Below are positions 1 to 5,885 of a DNA stretch of 8,011 nucleotides, in pieces (within the stretch, counting starts at the first letter, position 1; every line of letters begins with the position of its first letter). A program made the position numbers and the translations under genes. Origin of the DNA: Methanosarcinales archaeon (GTDB lineage Archaea > Halobacteriota > Methanosarcinia > Methanosarcinales > Methanocomedenaceae). The stretch is taken from contig JAUWTY010000049.1 in assembly GCA_030614485.1 (NCBI GenBank), positions 1-8,011 on the forward strand, read 5' to 3'. Below the pieces are notes generated by a model. The model was not told the DNA's origin, did not search any database, and saw only the letters and a program-made list of their open reading frames with translations.

Positions 1-201
1 ATCCTTCTTCCTGATATTGTTCCTATACTTGGATTCCAGGGGTACAACCTCATTACCCTTGACCAGCACACAATCCACTTCAGATGTCCCCTTCCTCCAG
101 AAAAAACGTGCCTCTGATTTGGTTACCACCAGATTCTCTACTACCCTGCTCATGTCAGGATGTTCCCACAGATGTAGCAGCAATGTGGCACTCCAAATTT
201 C
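1..201 (-). pseudogene. C-terminal fragment of a DUF4143-type ATPase (COG1373-like), no start, continues past the window edge
   Basis: An open frame on the minus strand enters from a TAA at 202-204 and runs off the window. Its 67 residues contain FFWRKGTSEVDCVLVKG followed by VVPLESKYRN. This is the pattern of the C-terminal domain of archaeal AAA+ ATPases with DUF4143: an aromatic 'YWR/FWR' strand, EVD, then an E-x-K strand, a PD-(D/E)xK nuclease-like arrangement (here D43 and E56-S-K58 of the fragment). The preceding VVENLVV matches the usual '(L/V)VEN.V' segment of these proteins. No start codon and none of the N-terminal AAA+ part (Walker A and B) is present; instead the sequence upstream is a toxin gene in another frame. 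I infer a gene remnant joined here by deletion or insertion. Whether the remaining end is intact lies outside the window. Family call is by motif recognition only. Confidence 0.6.
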
Positions 202-298
202 TTAATTTTTCAATCTTGATGAAGATTCTCGAAACAAGCTTTTTGTCAAGAGATTTTAAAAATTTTACAGCTTGCTTTGAATATTTAATATCGAACAT
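155..298 (-). pseudogene. RelE/ParE-type toxin, truncated after its N-terminal part
   Basis: The frame starts with an ATG at 298 that overlaps the antitoxin stop by one base (TAATG), the usual layout of a coupled toxin-antitoxin pair. The first 36 residues, beginning MFDIKYSKQAVKFLKSLDKK, match the N-terminal strand and helix pair of RelE/ParE mRNA-interferase toxins. After residue 36 (KLRNLE) the similarity stops: the frame reads on for 11 residues of unrelated sequence and ends at TGA 155-157. That downstream DNA codes, in a different frame, for a DUF4143 ATPase fragment. The total of 47 aa compares with roughly 85-95 aa for the family, and the C-terminal strands that carry catalytic residues are missing. 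I infer an inactive toxin; the junction is near 190-207. What the truncated product could still do, such as binding the antitoxin, is unknown. Confidence 0.65.
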
Positions 299-501
299 TA
301 TATTCCCAATTCTTTTTTTAGATCCTCATGAGAAGTAAGTATTCCAAAATCTTTTTCTTTTCTGTATTCCTGTAAAGAAAGATAATCCTCTTCTGTTAAA
401 ATCGAGTCAATATCTACCATATGGCTCTTAATAAAATCAAGGTCTTCTCTAATTGCTCTTAATTCATGCTTAATTTCATTAGAGTTAATCACCTCAGACA
501 T
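298..501 (-). CDS. small antitoxin-like protein of a RelE/ParE-type toxin-antitoxin pair
   Basis: This 67-aa acidic protein is predicted to be largely helical. Residues 8-30 form an amphipathic helix (EIKHELRAIREDLDFIKSHM), followed by ILTEEDYLSLQEY and the C-terminal motif SHEDLKKELGI (57-67). That ending resembles antitoxins of archaeal RelE-type pairs, where the C-terminal helix wraps the toxin. The gene appears complete, with ATG at 499-501 and TAA at 298-300 that shares a base with the toxin ATG. No strong Shine-Dalgarno is visible. A TATA-like box at 528-536 would place the transcript start almost at the ATG, which suggests a near-leaderless mRNA. Its partner toxin is truncated, so the antitoxin may be an orphan or may act on toxins encoded elsewhere. 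I do not recognise a named subfamily; the function rests on the neighbour and on the C-terminal motif. Confidence 0.65.
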   Translation of the reverse strand: MSEVINSNEIKHELRAIREDLDFIKSHMVDIDSILTEEDYLSLQEYRKEKDFGILTSHEDLKKELGI

Positions 502-527
502 ACTTAATAGTTAATCTTTCAATTACA

Positions 528-536
528 TAAATATAA
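528..536 (-). promoter_or_regulatory. TATA-box-like promoter element for the antitoxin/toxin pair
   Basis: The minus strand reads TTATATTTA, centred about 31 nt upstream of the antitoxin ATG. At normal archaeal spacing (about 25 nt to the start site) transcription would begin a few bases before the ATG. The preceding BRE position (AATTTCG) is not a strong match, so this is a moderate call. Confidence 0.4.
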
Positions 537-592
537 CGAAATTCATAGGTTTTCATTTAATGATTTATTATTGCGCCTATGAGAGCACCACC

Positions 593-615
593 CAAATATC
601 TCAGGCAATATCCTG
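593..615. repeat. direct repeat, partial copy of the purC 3' end (copy B)
   Basis: The plus-strand 23-mer here matches 965-987, inside the last codons of purC, at 21 of 23 positions. Weaker similarity continues to about 628 (28 of 36 positions overall, gap-free). The two copies lie in the same orientation, 372 bp apart. In purC the segment codes for RIVPEIF; here an equivalent frame reads RILPEIF and then runs into unrelated residues. It may be a duplication or insertion scar. Confidence 0.5.
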
Positions 616-705
616 AACACCTCCCCCCCTTTACACCCTTTTCATGCCACCCACGGCTGAGCATCACACTCAATTCTTGTAACTTTTATCAAAAGCACTC
701 CATCC

Positions 706-879
706 TCAGTCCGCAAACAACTCATCAAGAGATTCCACTTCAATAAATCTGCCCTCTTCAGTCTCCCTCAATCGTTCAATAAACTCGTCCATTAAAGGAA
801 GTTCATCAACTGGATGCCAGTCTGTTTTTTCGCAGAATTCCCAGTCTTCATCAGTCAACCTGTCGGTTTTAAATATCTT
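706..879 (-). pseudogene. small acidic antitoxin-like reading frame lacking a normal start
   Basis: After a TGA at 880-882 the minus strand is open for 57 codons to TGA 706-708. The residues look protein-like rather than random: LTDEDWEFCEKTDWHPVDE at the start, a helix-like LMDEFIERLRE, and the ending RFIEVESLDELFAD. Composition and ending resemble small archaeal antitoxins, but I cannot name a family. There is no ATG or GTG before the conserved-looking part; the first usable start would be TTG at 858, which has no Shine-Dalgarno, giving 50 aa. No toxin-like frame follows it. I infer a gene that lost its 5' end, though a TTG-started gene is possible. It sits between the two purC-end repeats. 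Confidence 0.4.
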
Positions 880-959
880 TCAAATATTTGCTTCTTGAGA
901 ATGTCTTCCTTGCCACAACCCACAAGTAACCCGCACAATGCAAAAATCCAACACAGACA

Positions 960-1676
960 TCAATCAAATATCTCAGGCACAATCCTGCGCGCCACTTCCC
1001 TATAAGCCGCAGCCAAATCCCCCTTATCGAACCTGAACACATCCTTGTCCAGTGAATCTCCGGTCTCCTTATCCCACAACCGGCAAGTATCGCATGAAAT
1101 CTCATCACCCAGCACTACTTCCGTACCCCTGCGCCCGAACTCAAGCTTGAAATCAGGCAGCAGAAGTCCCCGCTCATCCAGGTATGCTTTAAGGATCTCA
1201 TTTATCTTAAGCGCAGTCTGGCGTATCCCTGCCAGTTCTTCCCTGGTTGCAAGCCCCAATGCTATTGCAATATCTTCATTGAGCATAGGGTCATGGCGTG
1301 AATCATCCTTATAATCCATCACAATCACAGGCTCATCAAGTACAGTTCCCTCTTCAAAAGGATACTTCCTGGTCATAGAACCCGTAGCAATATTACGGAC
1401 AATTACCTCAACCAGGATGATGCTAACGGTATCCACCAGCATCTCATTGCCAGCCACCATTTCCCTGTAATGGGTCTTGATGCCTTTTTCTTCCAGCAGT
1501 TCAAATAACTTTTTGGATATCTGGGCATTATAATACCCTTTTTTCGGCACTTCAGATTTCTTTTCCCCATCAAAAGCTGTGAGGCTGTCCCTGAAATCCA
1601 TTATCAACAGGTTCGGGTCTTCGGTGTGGTAAATAGTCTTTGCCTTTCCTGAATACAACTCGTCTGTCTTCTTCAT
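960..1676 (-). CDS. purC: phosphoribosylaminoimidazole-succinocarboxamide synthase (SAICAR synthetase)
   Basis: PurC joins CAIR and L-aspartate with ATP to form SAICAR in cytosolic de novo purine synthesis. The 238-aa length is normal for the family. Visible motifs in order: the ATP-binding [10 protein letters not shown] (7-16), [11 protein letters not shown] (30-40), VRNIATGSM (93-101), DFKLEFGR (175-182) and [12 protein letters not shown] (191-202). The last motif normally reads SPDTCR, so C195 replaces the common proline. The ATG at 1676 is chosen because GAGG lies 8 nt upstream and the protein begins directly with the family N-terminus. The gene follows mptN by 52 bp and may share its transcript or use a weak TATA-like box just after the mptN stop. 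Purine synthesis supplies the GTP from which methanopterin is built, so the pairing with mptN makes metabolic sense, although that link is inference. Part of its 3' end recurs at 593-615. Confidence 0.95.
   Translation of the reverse strand: MKKTDELYSGKAKTIYHTEDPNLLIMDFRDSLTAFDGEKKSEVPKKGYYNAQISKKLFELLEEKGIKTHYREMVAGNEMLVDTVSIILVEVIVRNIATGSMTRKYPFEEGTVLDEPVIVMDYKDDSRHDPMLNEDIAIALGLATREELAGIRQTALKINEILKAYLDERGLLLPDFKLEFGRRGTEVVLGDEISCDTCRLWDKETGDSLDKDVFRFDKGDLAAAYREVARRIVPEIFD
965..987. repeat. direct repeat within the purC 3' end (copy A)
   Basis: This is the presumed original of the repeat at 593-615 and codes for the C-terminal residues of PurC. The two differ only at the 16th and 17th bases of the 23-mer. 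The interval between the copies holds the small acidic reading frame at 706-879. Confidence 0.5.
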
Positions 1677-1720
1677 CTAATCATCCTCACAGGGAGAAAA
1701 TAATTGATGTGCATAAACCC

Positions 1721-1728
1721 ATATAATA
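1721..1728 (-). promoter_or_regulatory. possible TATA box for purC
   Basis: TATTATAT on the minus strand begins directly after the mptN stop codon, 44-52 nt upstream of the purC ATG. At normal spacing the transcript would start near 1700, leaving a leader of about 25 nt that contains the GAGG ribosome site. The BRE position is not convincing and read-through from mptN is equally possible. Confidence 0.25.
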
Positions 1729-2625
1729 CTACCCATCGACTTCTCCCATCACATACCTGACAATATCAACAGTGACGTCAATGCCGCAGGCTTCAAAGAT
1801 ACCTTTGCCCGAAGGCGTACCATTCACCTCTAGAATACTCAACCCTTCCTCCCCTTCTATCAGGTCCACACCGGCATACACCGCACCCACTGCCCTGGCC
1901 GCACCGCATGCCAGCTCCTCAATTTCAGGTGACAGTGGGCAATATTGGGGTGCTCCACCCTGTGATAAATTGTTTATCCATGAACCAGGAGGAGCATTTC
2001 GGTATATTGCTCCTGATGCCTGTCCGTCCACCACAAATACCCTGATATCCCGTCCTGGATTCGGTATATACTGTTGCAGGTACAACACCCCCCTGCGCTC
2101 CAGGTGCATCATGAGCCGTGTTTTGGAACTTTCATCGTCCACCACGCAGTGAATATCCAGGCCCTTAAACCCAAAAATGGGTTTAATCACAGCCCTCCCC
2201 CATTCCCTGACAACATTAACCGCTGTGTCAAGGTCAGAGGTGAGAATAGTGTCAGGAGTGGGTAGGCCTTGTTGCTTGAACAGGTACGATGACATGTGTT
2301 TATTGGCCGCCGTCTGTATGGCCAGGGGCGGATTTACAATCTTAATCCCCTGTTCATCCAGATTGCACAGTACATCGAACCGGTAGGGCATACCCTCATT
2401 ATCGTCTCCACCAACCCCCCCCCCACCAACATCACGCACAATGACCGCATCCAGCGACCTGAGGTCCATGTCCCTTGCCACTAGTTCAGTCTCCCTCCGC
2501 AACCTTGTGGTAACATCATGGAGCCTGAACACAAAAGGCGACCCACCTGCCCTGGTCACTGCCTCATACAATGCAAGGGCAGTCCAGTCCTGCGGGTCGG
2601 TAACTGCTATGCCGATACGTTTCAC
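1729..2625 (-). CDS. mptN: ATP-grasp glutamate ligase, probable tetrahydromethanopterin:alpha-L-glutamate ligase
   Basis: This 298-aa protein belongs to the RimK-like ATP-grasp family. From the GTG start the landmarks are KRIGIAVTDPQDWT (2-15), NPPLAIQTAANK (98-109), the ATP-binding strand VIKPIFGFKG (146-155), YIPNPGRDIRVFVVD (186-200), WINNLSQGG (216-224), GVDLIEGE (252-259) and the metal/ATP-binding ending LEVNGTPSGKG (265-275). The N-terminus and 'NGTPSGKG' resemble methanogen MptN, which adds glutamate to tetrahydromethanopterin to make tetrahydrosarcinapterin, the C1 carrier of Methanosarcinales. CofF, which adds glutamate to coenzyme F420, or another RimK-like ligase is the main alternative. 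I start it at GTG 2625 and not at an in-frame start at 2679, because AGGGGGG lies 8 nt upstream and GTGA overlaps the DUF434 stop. The loop at residues 64-78 is glycine-rich and coded by a G10 run. Confidence 0.75.
   Translation of the reverse strand: MKRIGIAVTDPQDWTALALYEAVTRAGGSPFVFRLHDVTTRLRRETELVARDMDLRSLDAVIVRDVGGGGVGGDDNEGMPYRFDVLCNLDEQGIKIVNPPLAIQTAANKHMSSYLFKQQGLPTPDTILTSDLDTAVNVVREWGRAVIKPIFGFKGLDIHCVVDDESSKTRLMMHLERRGVLYLQQYIPNPGRDIRVFVVDGQASGAIYRNAPPGSWINNLSQGGAPQYCPLSPEIEELACGAARAVGAVYAGVDLIEGEEGLSILEVNGTPSGKGIFEACGIDVTVDIVRYVMGEVDG
2415..2424 (-). repeat. G10 homopolymer inside mptN
   Basis: Ten consecutive G on the coding strand, flanked on each side by GTTGG, code for the DVGGGGVGG loop. 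The reading frame is intact through it. Such a run is prone to indels in replication and in sequencing. Confidence 0.9.
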
Positions 2626-3308
2626 GATAACAACCCCCCTATCTCGACCGGGCTTATATTCAATTCTTCCAGTACCCATGCCTGGATATTCACCACTTTA
2701 TTTACCGCATCAATAATAGTACCGTCCGAAGTGGCCACCAACTCCCCGCAATGCTTGAGGTCATAATCAACGTGCTTGGAAGTCCTGACATTGCCAATAA
2801 GGCCAGCCTTTCCCATCCTGTCACCCACCCATTTTGCCAGTTCCCCGCTCTTGCTAATCTGGCTGTCGAAGAGAAACTCCACCTTACCAGGTGCACAATG
2901 TGACAGCTTCCCGAGTATGTAATCCAACGCCCTTACAGTCACATCCGAGCAATGGTAATTCCTGAACACACCTCTGGTATCCCTGATAAACCCATCATCA
3001 CAAAGGTAGACCGGCTCACCTTTAAATGCGGATTCCACACCAATAAGTACATTGTACCCATCCACCCAAATTTCTTTACCAGCCAATTCGTTACATTCAA
3101 TGGTCCTGTTTTTCCGTGCCTGAGCCATCTCTTCAGTGTAGATGACCCTGCCAAACACATGGCGGATATTGATATCCAGCCTGTAATGGTTGCACACATA
3201 AGTAATGGCGCTTGCTCTTGGATACCCCCTCTCCAGCAGGTATCTTATATCACTTACAGCCATATCCTCAACAGGAATATAAGATAAGGCCATCTCCCCC
3301 TCAGGCAT
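2622..3308 (-). CDS. DUF434/DUF5616 domain protein, possible PIN/NYN-like nuclease
   Basis: This is a 228-aa cytosolic protein of the archaeal COG2454 type. The N-terminal part carries the DUF434 signature DIRYLLERGYPRASAITYV followed by CNHYRLD (about residues 20-45). The C-terminal half (DUF5616) begins with IWVDGYNVLIGVES (80-93), close to the first strand of NYN/PIN nucleases (DGYN). Acidic residues follow in LCDDGF (102-107), FLFDSQ (145-150), HVDYD (179-183) and TSDGTIID (193-200), a spacing reminiscent of PIN metal sites. Nuclease function is my inference; the family has no role I can state as known. The ATG at 3308 is preferred over an in-frame TTG at 3314, because GGAG lies 8 nt upstream and pelota ends 2 nt before. 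It follows pelota and overlaps mptN by GTGA, so it is probably translated from the same mRNA as both. Confidence 0.8.
   Translation of the reverse strand: MPEGEMALSYIPVEDMAVSDIRYLLERGYPRASAITYVCNHYRLDINIRHVFGRVIYTEEMAQARKNRTIECNELAGKEIWVDGYNVLIGVESAFKGEPVYLCDDGFIRDTRGVFRNYHCSDVTVRALDYILGKLSHCAPGKVEFLFDSQISKSGELAKWVGDRMGKAGLIGNVRTSKHVDYDLKHCGELVATSDGTIIDAVNKVVNIQAWVLEELNISPVEIGGLLS
2634..2640 (-). promoter_or_regulatory. Shine-Dalgarno site deciding the GTG start of mptN
   Basis: AGGGGGG ends 8 nt before the GTG at 2625 and lies inside the end of the DUF434 gene. Together with the GTGA overlap it supports the 298-aa MptN and translational coupling to the upstream gene. Confidence 0.6.
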
Positions 3309-3310
3309 GG

Positions 3311-4360
3311 TCAATACTCCATTTTGAACCTCAAAATTGCAGCAATACCGCCCAGACCGTGCAGCCTGTGTCCCGGCTCGAATTCGGTACTGAATACCAC
3401 CACCTTGCCCCGGCTGTGTTCAATGCTAAGGATGAATGCATCAATATTTTCCCCTTTCTCCCGCCCCTCCCTGAGCAGTTCATCAGTAATAAGCAGCGTA
3501 CCCACTGCACCCATATCCCTGGCCTGTCTCACCGCATCCCACCCATAAGCTACGGCCCCGTCGGTTGCAATGCGCTCCATCAGCTCTTCCATGAGCATTG
3601 CCTCCCTGGCTATCCTGGACTCCTCCACTATCCTGTCAACAGCACCCCGCCGCAACACTTCCTGGTAACCGGAAACGCCTATGGTTATTGTATCTTCGGT
3701 CCGGGCCCTGGCTGCCAATTCGGGTTTTTGTGTTTTCATGGTCTTCATGAAATCGTCTTTCGTAAATCCGGGCCCGGCCACGATAACTGTCTCGCTCTTG
3801 CCCGCAGCCTGTTCAAGCTGGGCAATGACCTGGGCAAAAAAGCCTTCCCTGTGACTGGATTCTCCCTTACCGGACCCCGTCTTGACATTAGAATAATCCT
3901 CAACCCCGAACTGTCTGACAAGTCCGATGGACGCCTCACCTTCTTCAATTGTCAGTATGACCACCTTGGGACGTTTTGCTGCGGCTTCAGCCTCTTTGAT
4001 ACGCTCAAGCTGGTCGTTCTTCCAGGTTTTTGTCACAGACAGGTTCGTACCTTCTTCAATGTTCAGGGTGTGGTATGCACTTACATCCTGCCCGCTCTCG
4101 ATCACACCATGCAGGCGCAACCGATTTGAGAATTTATGGAATTCGATGTTTTCTATGCGTACTCCCAGACGCATGGGTTTTTTCTCGACTTTTTCAGGTC
4201 TGAGCTTATCGGTGGCTCCCTCCACCCGGCGTTTTGTGAGGGCAAAAACCAAATCGCCTGGCTCAACAATATATTTCAGGTGCCACAGGTCGTCAAGGGA
4301 TTCCGGCGTCAGGGCAATCTCGCCTTCCCTGCCTTTCAGGTTCCTTTTGGTAACTCTCAT
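3311..4360 (-). CDS. pelA: pelota (aPelota/Dom34), ribosome rescue and mRNA surveillance factor
   Basis: Pelota enters the A site of stalled ribosomes with aEF1A and, with ABCE1, splits them for no-go and non-stop rescue. The 349-aa length matches archaeal pelota. Domain 1 (1-130) has the Sm-like start MRVTKRNLKGREGEIALTPE, DDLWHLKYIVEPGD, and KKPMRLGVRIENIEFH with LRLHGVIESG. Domain 2 (131-268) contains KVVILTIEEGEASIGL and VAGPGFTKDDF. Domain 3 (269-349) contains GAVGTLLITDELL and ends with FEPGHRLHGLGGIAAILRF. No GGQ is present, as expected for pelota as opposed to aRF1. The ATG at 4360 begins exactly at the family N-terminus, although no strong Shine-Dalgarno stands before it. A TATA box at 4469-4477 suggests this gene starts a transcription unit that continues into the DUF434 gene. 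Confidence 0.96.
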   Translation of the reverse strand: MRVTKRNLKGREGEIALTPESLDDLWHLKYIVEPGDLVFALTKRRVEGATDKLRPEKVEKKPMRLGVRIENIEFHKFSNRLRLHGVIESGQDVSAYHTLNIEEGTNLSVTKTWKNDQLERIKEAEAAAKRPKVVILTIEEGEASIGLVRQFGVEDYSNVKTGSGKGESSHREGFFAQVIAQLEQAAGKSETVIVAGPGFTKDDFMKTMKTQKPELAARARTEDTITIGVSGYQEVLRRGAVDRIVEESRIAREAMLMEELMERIATDGAVAYGWDAVRQARDMGAVGTLLITDELLREGREKGENIDAFILSIEHSRGKVVVFSTEFEPGHRLHGLGGIAAILRFKMEY

Positions 4361-4414
4361 CCAAAACCTATAGTGTACTGGTAGGTTATGTTATTTACTG
4401 TTAGGATTTTCAAT

Positions 4415-4420
4415 AAAAAA
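4415..4420 (-). terminator. T6 run, possible terminator of the exosome operon
   Basis: Six T on the minus strand lie about 80 nt past the DHH stop with no hairpin seen before them. Archaeal termination needs only T-rich runs, so this could end the upstream operon. It lies downstream of the proposed pelota TATA box, however, which makes the role doubtful. Confidence 0.2.
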
Positions 4421-4468
4421 TGATACAATATTATCTAACACTTTTACAACCGTTTAACCAAAACAGTT

Positions 4469-4477
4469 TATTTATAA
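4469..4477 (-). promoter_or_regulatory. TATA box, probable promoter of the pelota-DUF434-mptN unit
   Basis: TTATAAATA on the minus strand is preceded by a purine-rich AATAAAACG, a fair BRE. At normal spacing transcription would start near 4447, giving a leader of roughly 85 nt. It lies just 22 bp past the DHH gene stop, so it separates the exosome operon from the pelota unit. Other AT-rich stretches closer to the ATG could also act. Confidence 0.5.
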
Positions 4478-4498
4478 CGTTTTATTTTTGAAGTTTAA

Positions 4499-5443
4499 TT
4501 ACTGCAATTTAGTTGTTGTGACATCCACGCAGCTTTTCAGAATCTCCTGCACGTCCCCACCTTCCACATCCAGCCCGGCAGCCCCGTCATGTCCGCCACC
4601 CGTGCCGTGGAATAATTTGCTGACCTCTTCCAGTATCTGGCCAAGGTTTACCCCTGCATCAATGGCATTGCGCCTTGCCCTGCCGCTAATTCTGGCAATA
4701 CCATCTTTTTCAGTACCCACAAATGAAACGTCGGCACCTACATGTGTCAATATACCGGCTGCTGTGCCTCCAAAAGAACTTATTGTACTGGTAACGATGA
4801 GCCAGTTACCTGTACGATGTACCTTTGCTCTTTCGGCTGCTTTTAGTAAGGCGATTCTCATGCTGATATCCTGTGGGGTAGATGCAAGCAGGTCTACCAC
4901 TTCACCGTATTCCACACCACTAACCTCGATAATTTCTGCAAGTGTCCTGAACGAATCAGGGTTTGCATATTTGAAATTACCTGTGTCAGTAATGATCCCA
5001 GCTATAAGCGCCATCGCAGATTTCCTCATAACAGGAGCTTCCATAAACTTGAGGATATCAAAAACAATCTCTGCAGTAGAACTGACGGTGCGATGCAGGT
5101 AAAACTCGGCCCCGTCTTTAATAGCACAAGTGGAATGATGGTCGATTACTGCATATTCTGCCAATTCTATTCCATTCAACTGGGCCAGCGTACTGGTATC
5201 CACGACCACAGTAAGGTCATAGTCTGAAGGATTGGGCTTTTCAATAGCTTCAATTTCCAGTGTCTTGATCAGCGTATTAGCTACCCGGTTACAACCATCG
5301 ACTATTCCAACTGCGCCACCCAGAGATTGGGCTAATGTATAGGCACTGCCAACCGCATCAGGGTCAGCATTGCGGTGGCAGAGAAATAAGATATTATTAT
5401 AATCCAGGAGCCGATTGTAAAAACCGGACTCGTCAACTTCCAT
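4499..5443 (-). CDS. DHH/DHHA1 family phosphoesterase (NrnA/RecJ-like)
   Basis: Proteins of this family are Mn-dependent phosphoesterases acting on short oligonucleotides, cyclic dinucleotide products or single strands. The 314-aa sequence shows the DHH domain motifs in order: LCHRNADPDAVGSA (21-34; H23, D27, D29), VVVDTS (79-84; D82), VIDHHST (99-105; D101, H102, H103) and IITDTGNF (150-157; D153). The C-terminal DHHA1 domain carries GGGHDGAAG (282-290). All metal ligands appear intact, so it should be active; the length fits the NrnA-like two-domain form rather than full RecJ. The ATG at 5443 has GAGGG about 10 nt upstream and lies 26 nt after pfdB. As the last gene of the exosome superoperon it may degrade the short oligonucleotides left by the exosome; that is inference, and the substrate cannot be read from sequence. 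Confidence 0.88.
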   Translation of the reverse strand: MEVDESGFYNRLLDYNNILFLCHRNADPDAVGSAYTLAQSLGGAVGIVDGCNRVANTLIKTLEIEAIEKPNPSDYDLTVVVDTSTLAQLNGIELAEYAVIDHHSTCAIKDGAEFYLHRTVSSTAEIVFDILKFMEAPVMRKSAMALIAGIITDTGNFKYANPDSFRTLAEIIEVSGVEYGEVVDLLASTPQDISMRIALLKAAERAKVHRTGNWLIVTSTISSFGGTAAGILTHVGADVSFVGTEKDGIARISGRARRNAIDAGVNLGQILEEVSKLFHGTGGGHDGAAGLDVEGGDVQEILKSCVDVTTTKLQ

Positions 5444-5469
5444 GGCTCGTATGCCCTCGGTGCAGGCAC

Positions 5470-5832
5470 TTATTCGGCATTCATTGTTGGCGTGCCAACA
5501 GATGTCTTCAACTGGTCCTGTAATTGGGTGAATCGCTTGTGGATTCGTTCTTCCTGTCTGGTTATGGTCTGAAGTCTGAGGTCCAGGGTCTCTTTCTTTT
5601 CCTTTAGTTCCTCAGTGGTTTTCACCATATCAGTTTTTATCATCAGGTTGCCTACATTCTTAAAGACCGGCACATCATTTTCAAGTTTTCCAAGTTCTTC
5701 AAGTGCCATATCAGATTCTTTCAACATAATCTCAAGCTGGTTCTTCTGCTGCGCCAGAGCCTGTGCTTGCTGTTGTACCTGCTGTATTTGTGCAATCTGG
5801 TTTTGCACTTGTGGGGGTAATTCTCCGCTCAT
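5470..5832 (-). CDS. pfdB: prefoldin beta subunit
   Basis: Prefoldin is a hexamer of two alpha and four beta subunits that captures unfolded proteins and passes them to the thermosome. The 120-aa protein has the expected form: an N-terminal Q-rich coiled coil beginning with LPPQVQNQIAQIQQVQQQ (5-22), the conserved ESDMALEELGKLENDVPVFKNVG segment around residues 39-61 forming the central hairpins (LMIKTDM at 63-69), and a C-terminal coiled coil (72-110). The start ATG at 5832 has only a weak GAGTG-type ribosome site. It lies 53 bp after pcc1 and 26 bp before the DHH gene, consistent with one operon. The short tail VGTPTMNAE is not conserved in the family as far as I can judge. Confidence 0.93.
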   Translation of the reverse strand: MSGELPPQVQNQIAQIQQVQQQAQALAQQKNQLEIMLKESDMALEELGKLENDVPVFKNVGNLMIKTDMVKTTEELKEKKETLDLRLQTITRQEERIHKRFTQLQDQLKTSVGTPTMNAE

Positions 5833-5885
5833 TGTAATTCACACTCAGTTGTTTAATTTGATTTCAACACGGCACAATACTACTT

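Larger units (their letters stand above)
502..959. other. gene-poor 458-bp stretch between purC and the antitoxin gene
   Basis: No complete conventional gene is visible on either strand. The stretch holds the antitoxin promoter region (about 502-540), a partial second copy of the purC 3' end (593-615 and weaker similarity to about 628), a G7 run on the minus strand (623-629), and a small acidic reading frame without an ATG (706-879). Short T-runs on the minus strand just after purC (T5 at 942-946) could serve as a weak archaeal terminator. No tRNA, CRISPR repeat or insertion sequence end was seen. Confidence 0.5.

Noticed and set aside
880..960. A 26-codon frame from an ATG overlapping the purC stop (TGATG), followed in the same frame by the acidic ORF at 706-879
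   Set aside because: The 26 residues look random, with no ribosome site. Reading through the TGA at 880-882 as selenocysteine would need a SECIS element and has no support, so I did not join the two.
2626..2679. Longer MptN start at 2679 adding 18 residues
   Set aside because: It would overlap the DUF434 gene by 58 bp; the extra residues do not fit the family, while GTG at 2625 has a Shine-Dalgarno and the GTGA overlap.
3309..3314. TTG start for the DUF434 protein at 3314
   Set aside because: It overlaps the pelota stop; the ATG two codons later has a well-spaced GGAG.
3212..4129. A 305-codon open frame on the plus strand
   Set aside because: It lies opposite pelota and the start of the DUF434 gene, which have clear family motifs; its translation is rich in P, H and C with no domain pattern, typical of an antisense shadow.
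4488..5102. A 204-codon open frame on the plus strand
   Set aside because: It is opposite the DHH phosphoesterase whose motifs are complete; the plus-strand product is low-complexity S/P/T sequence.
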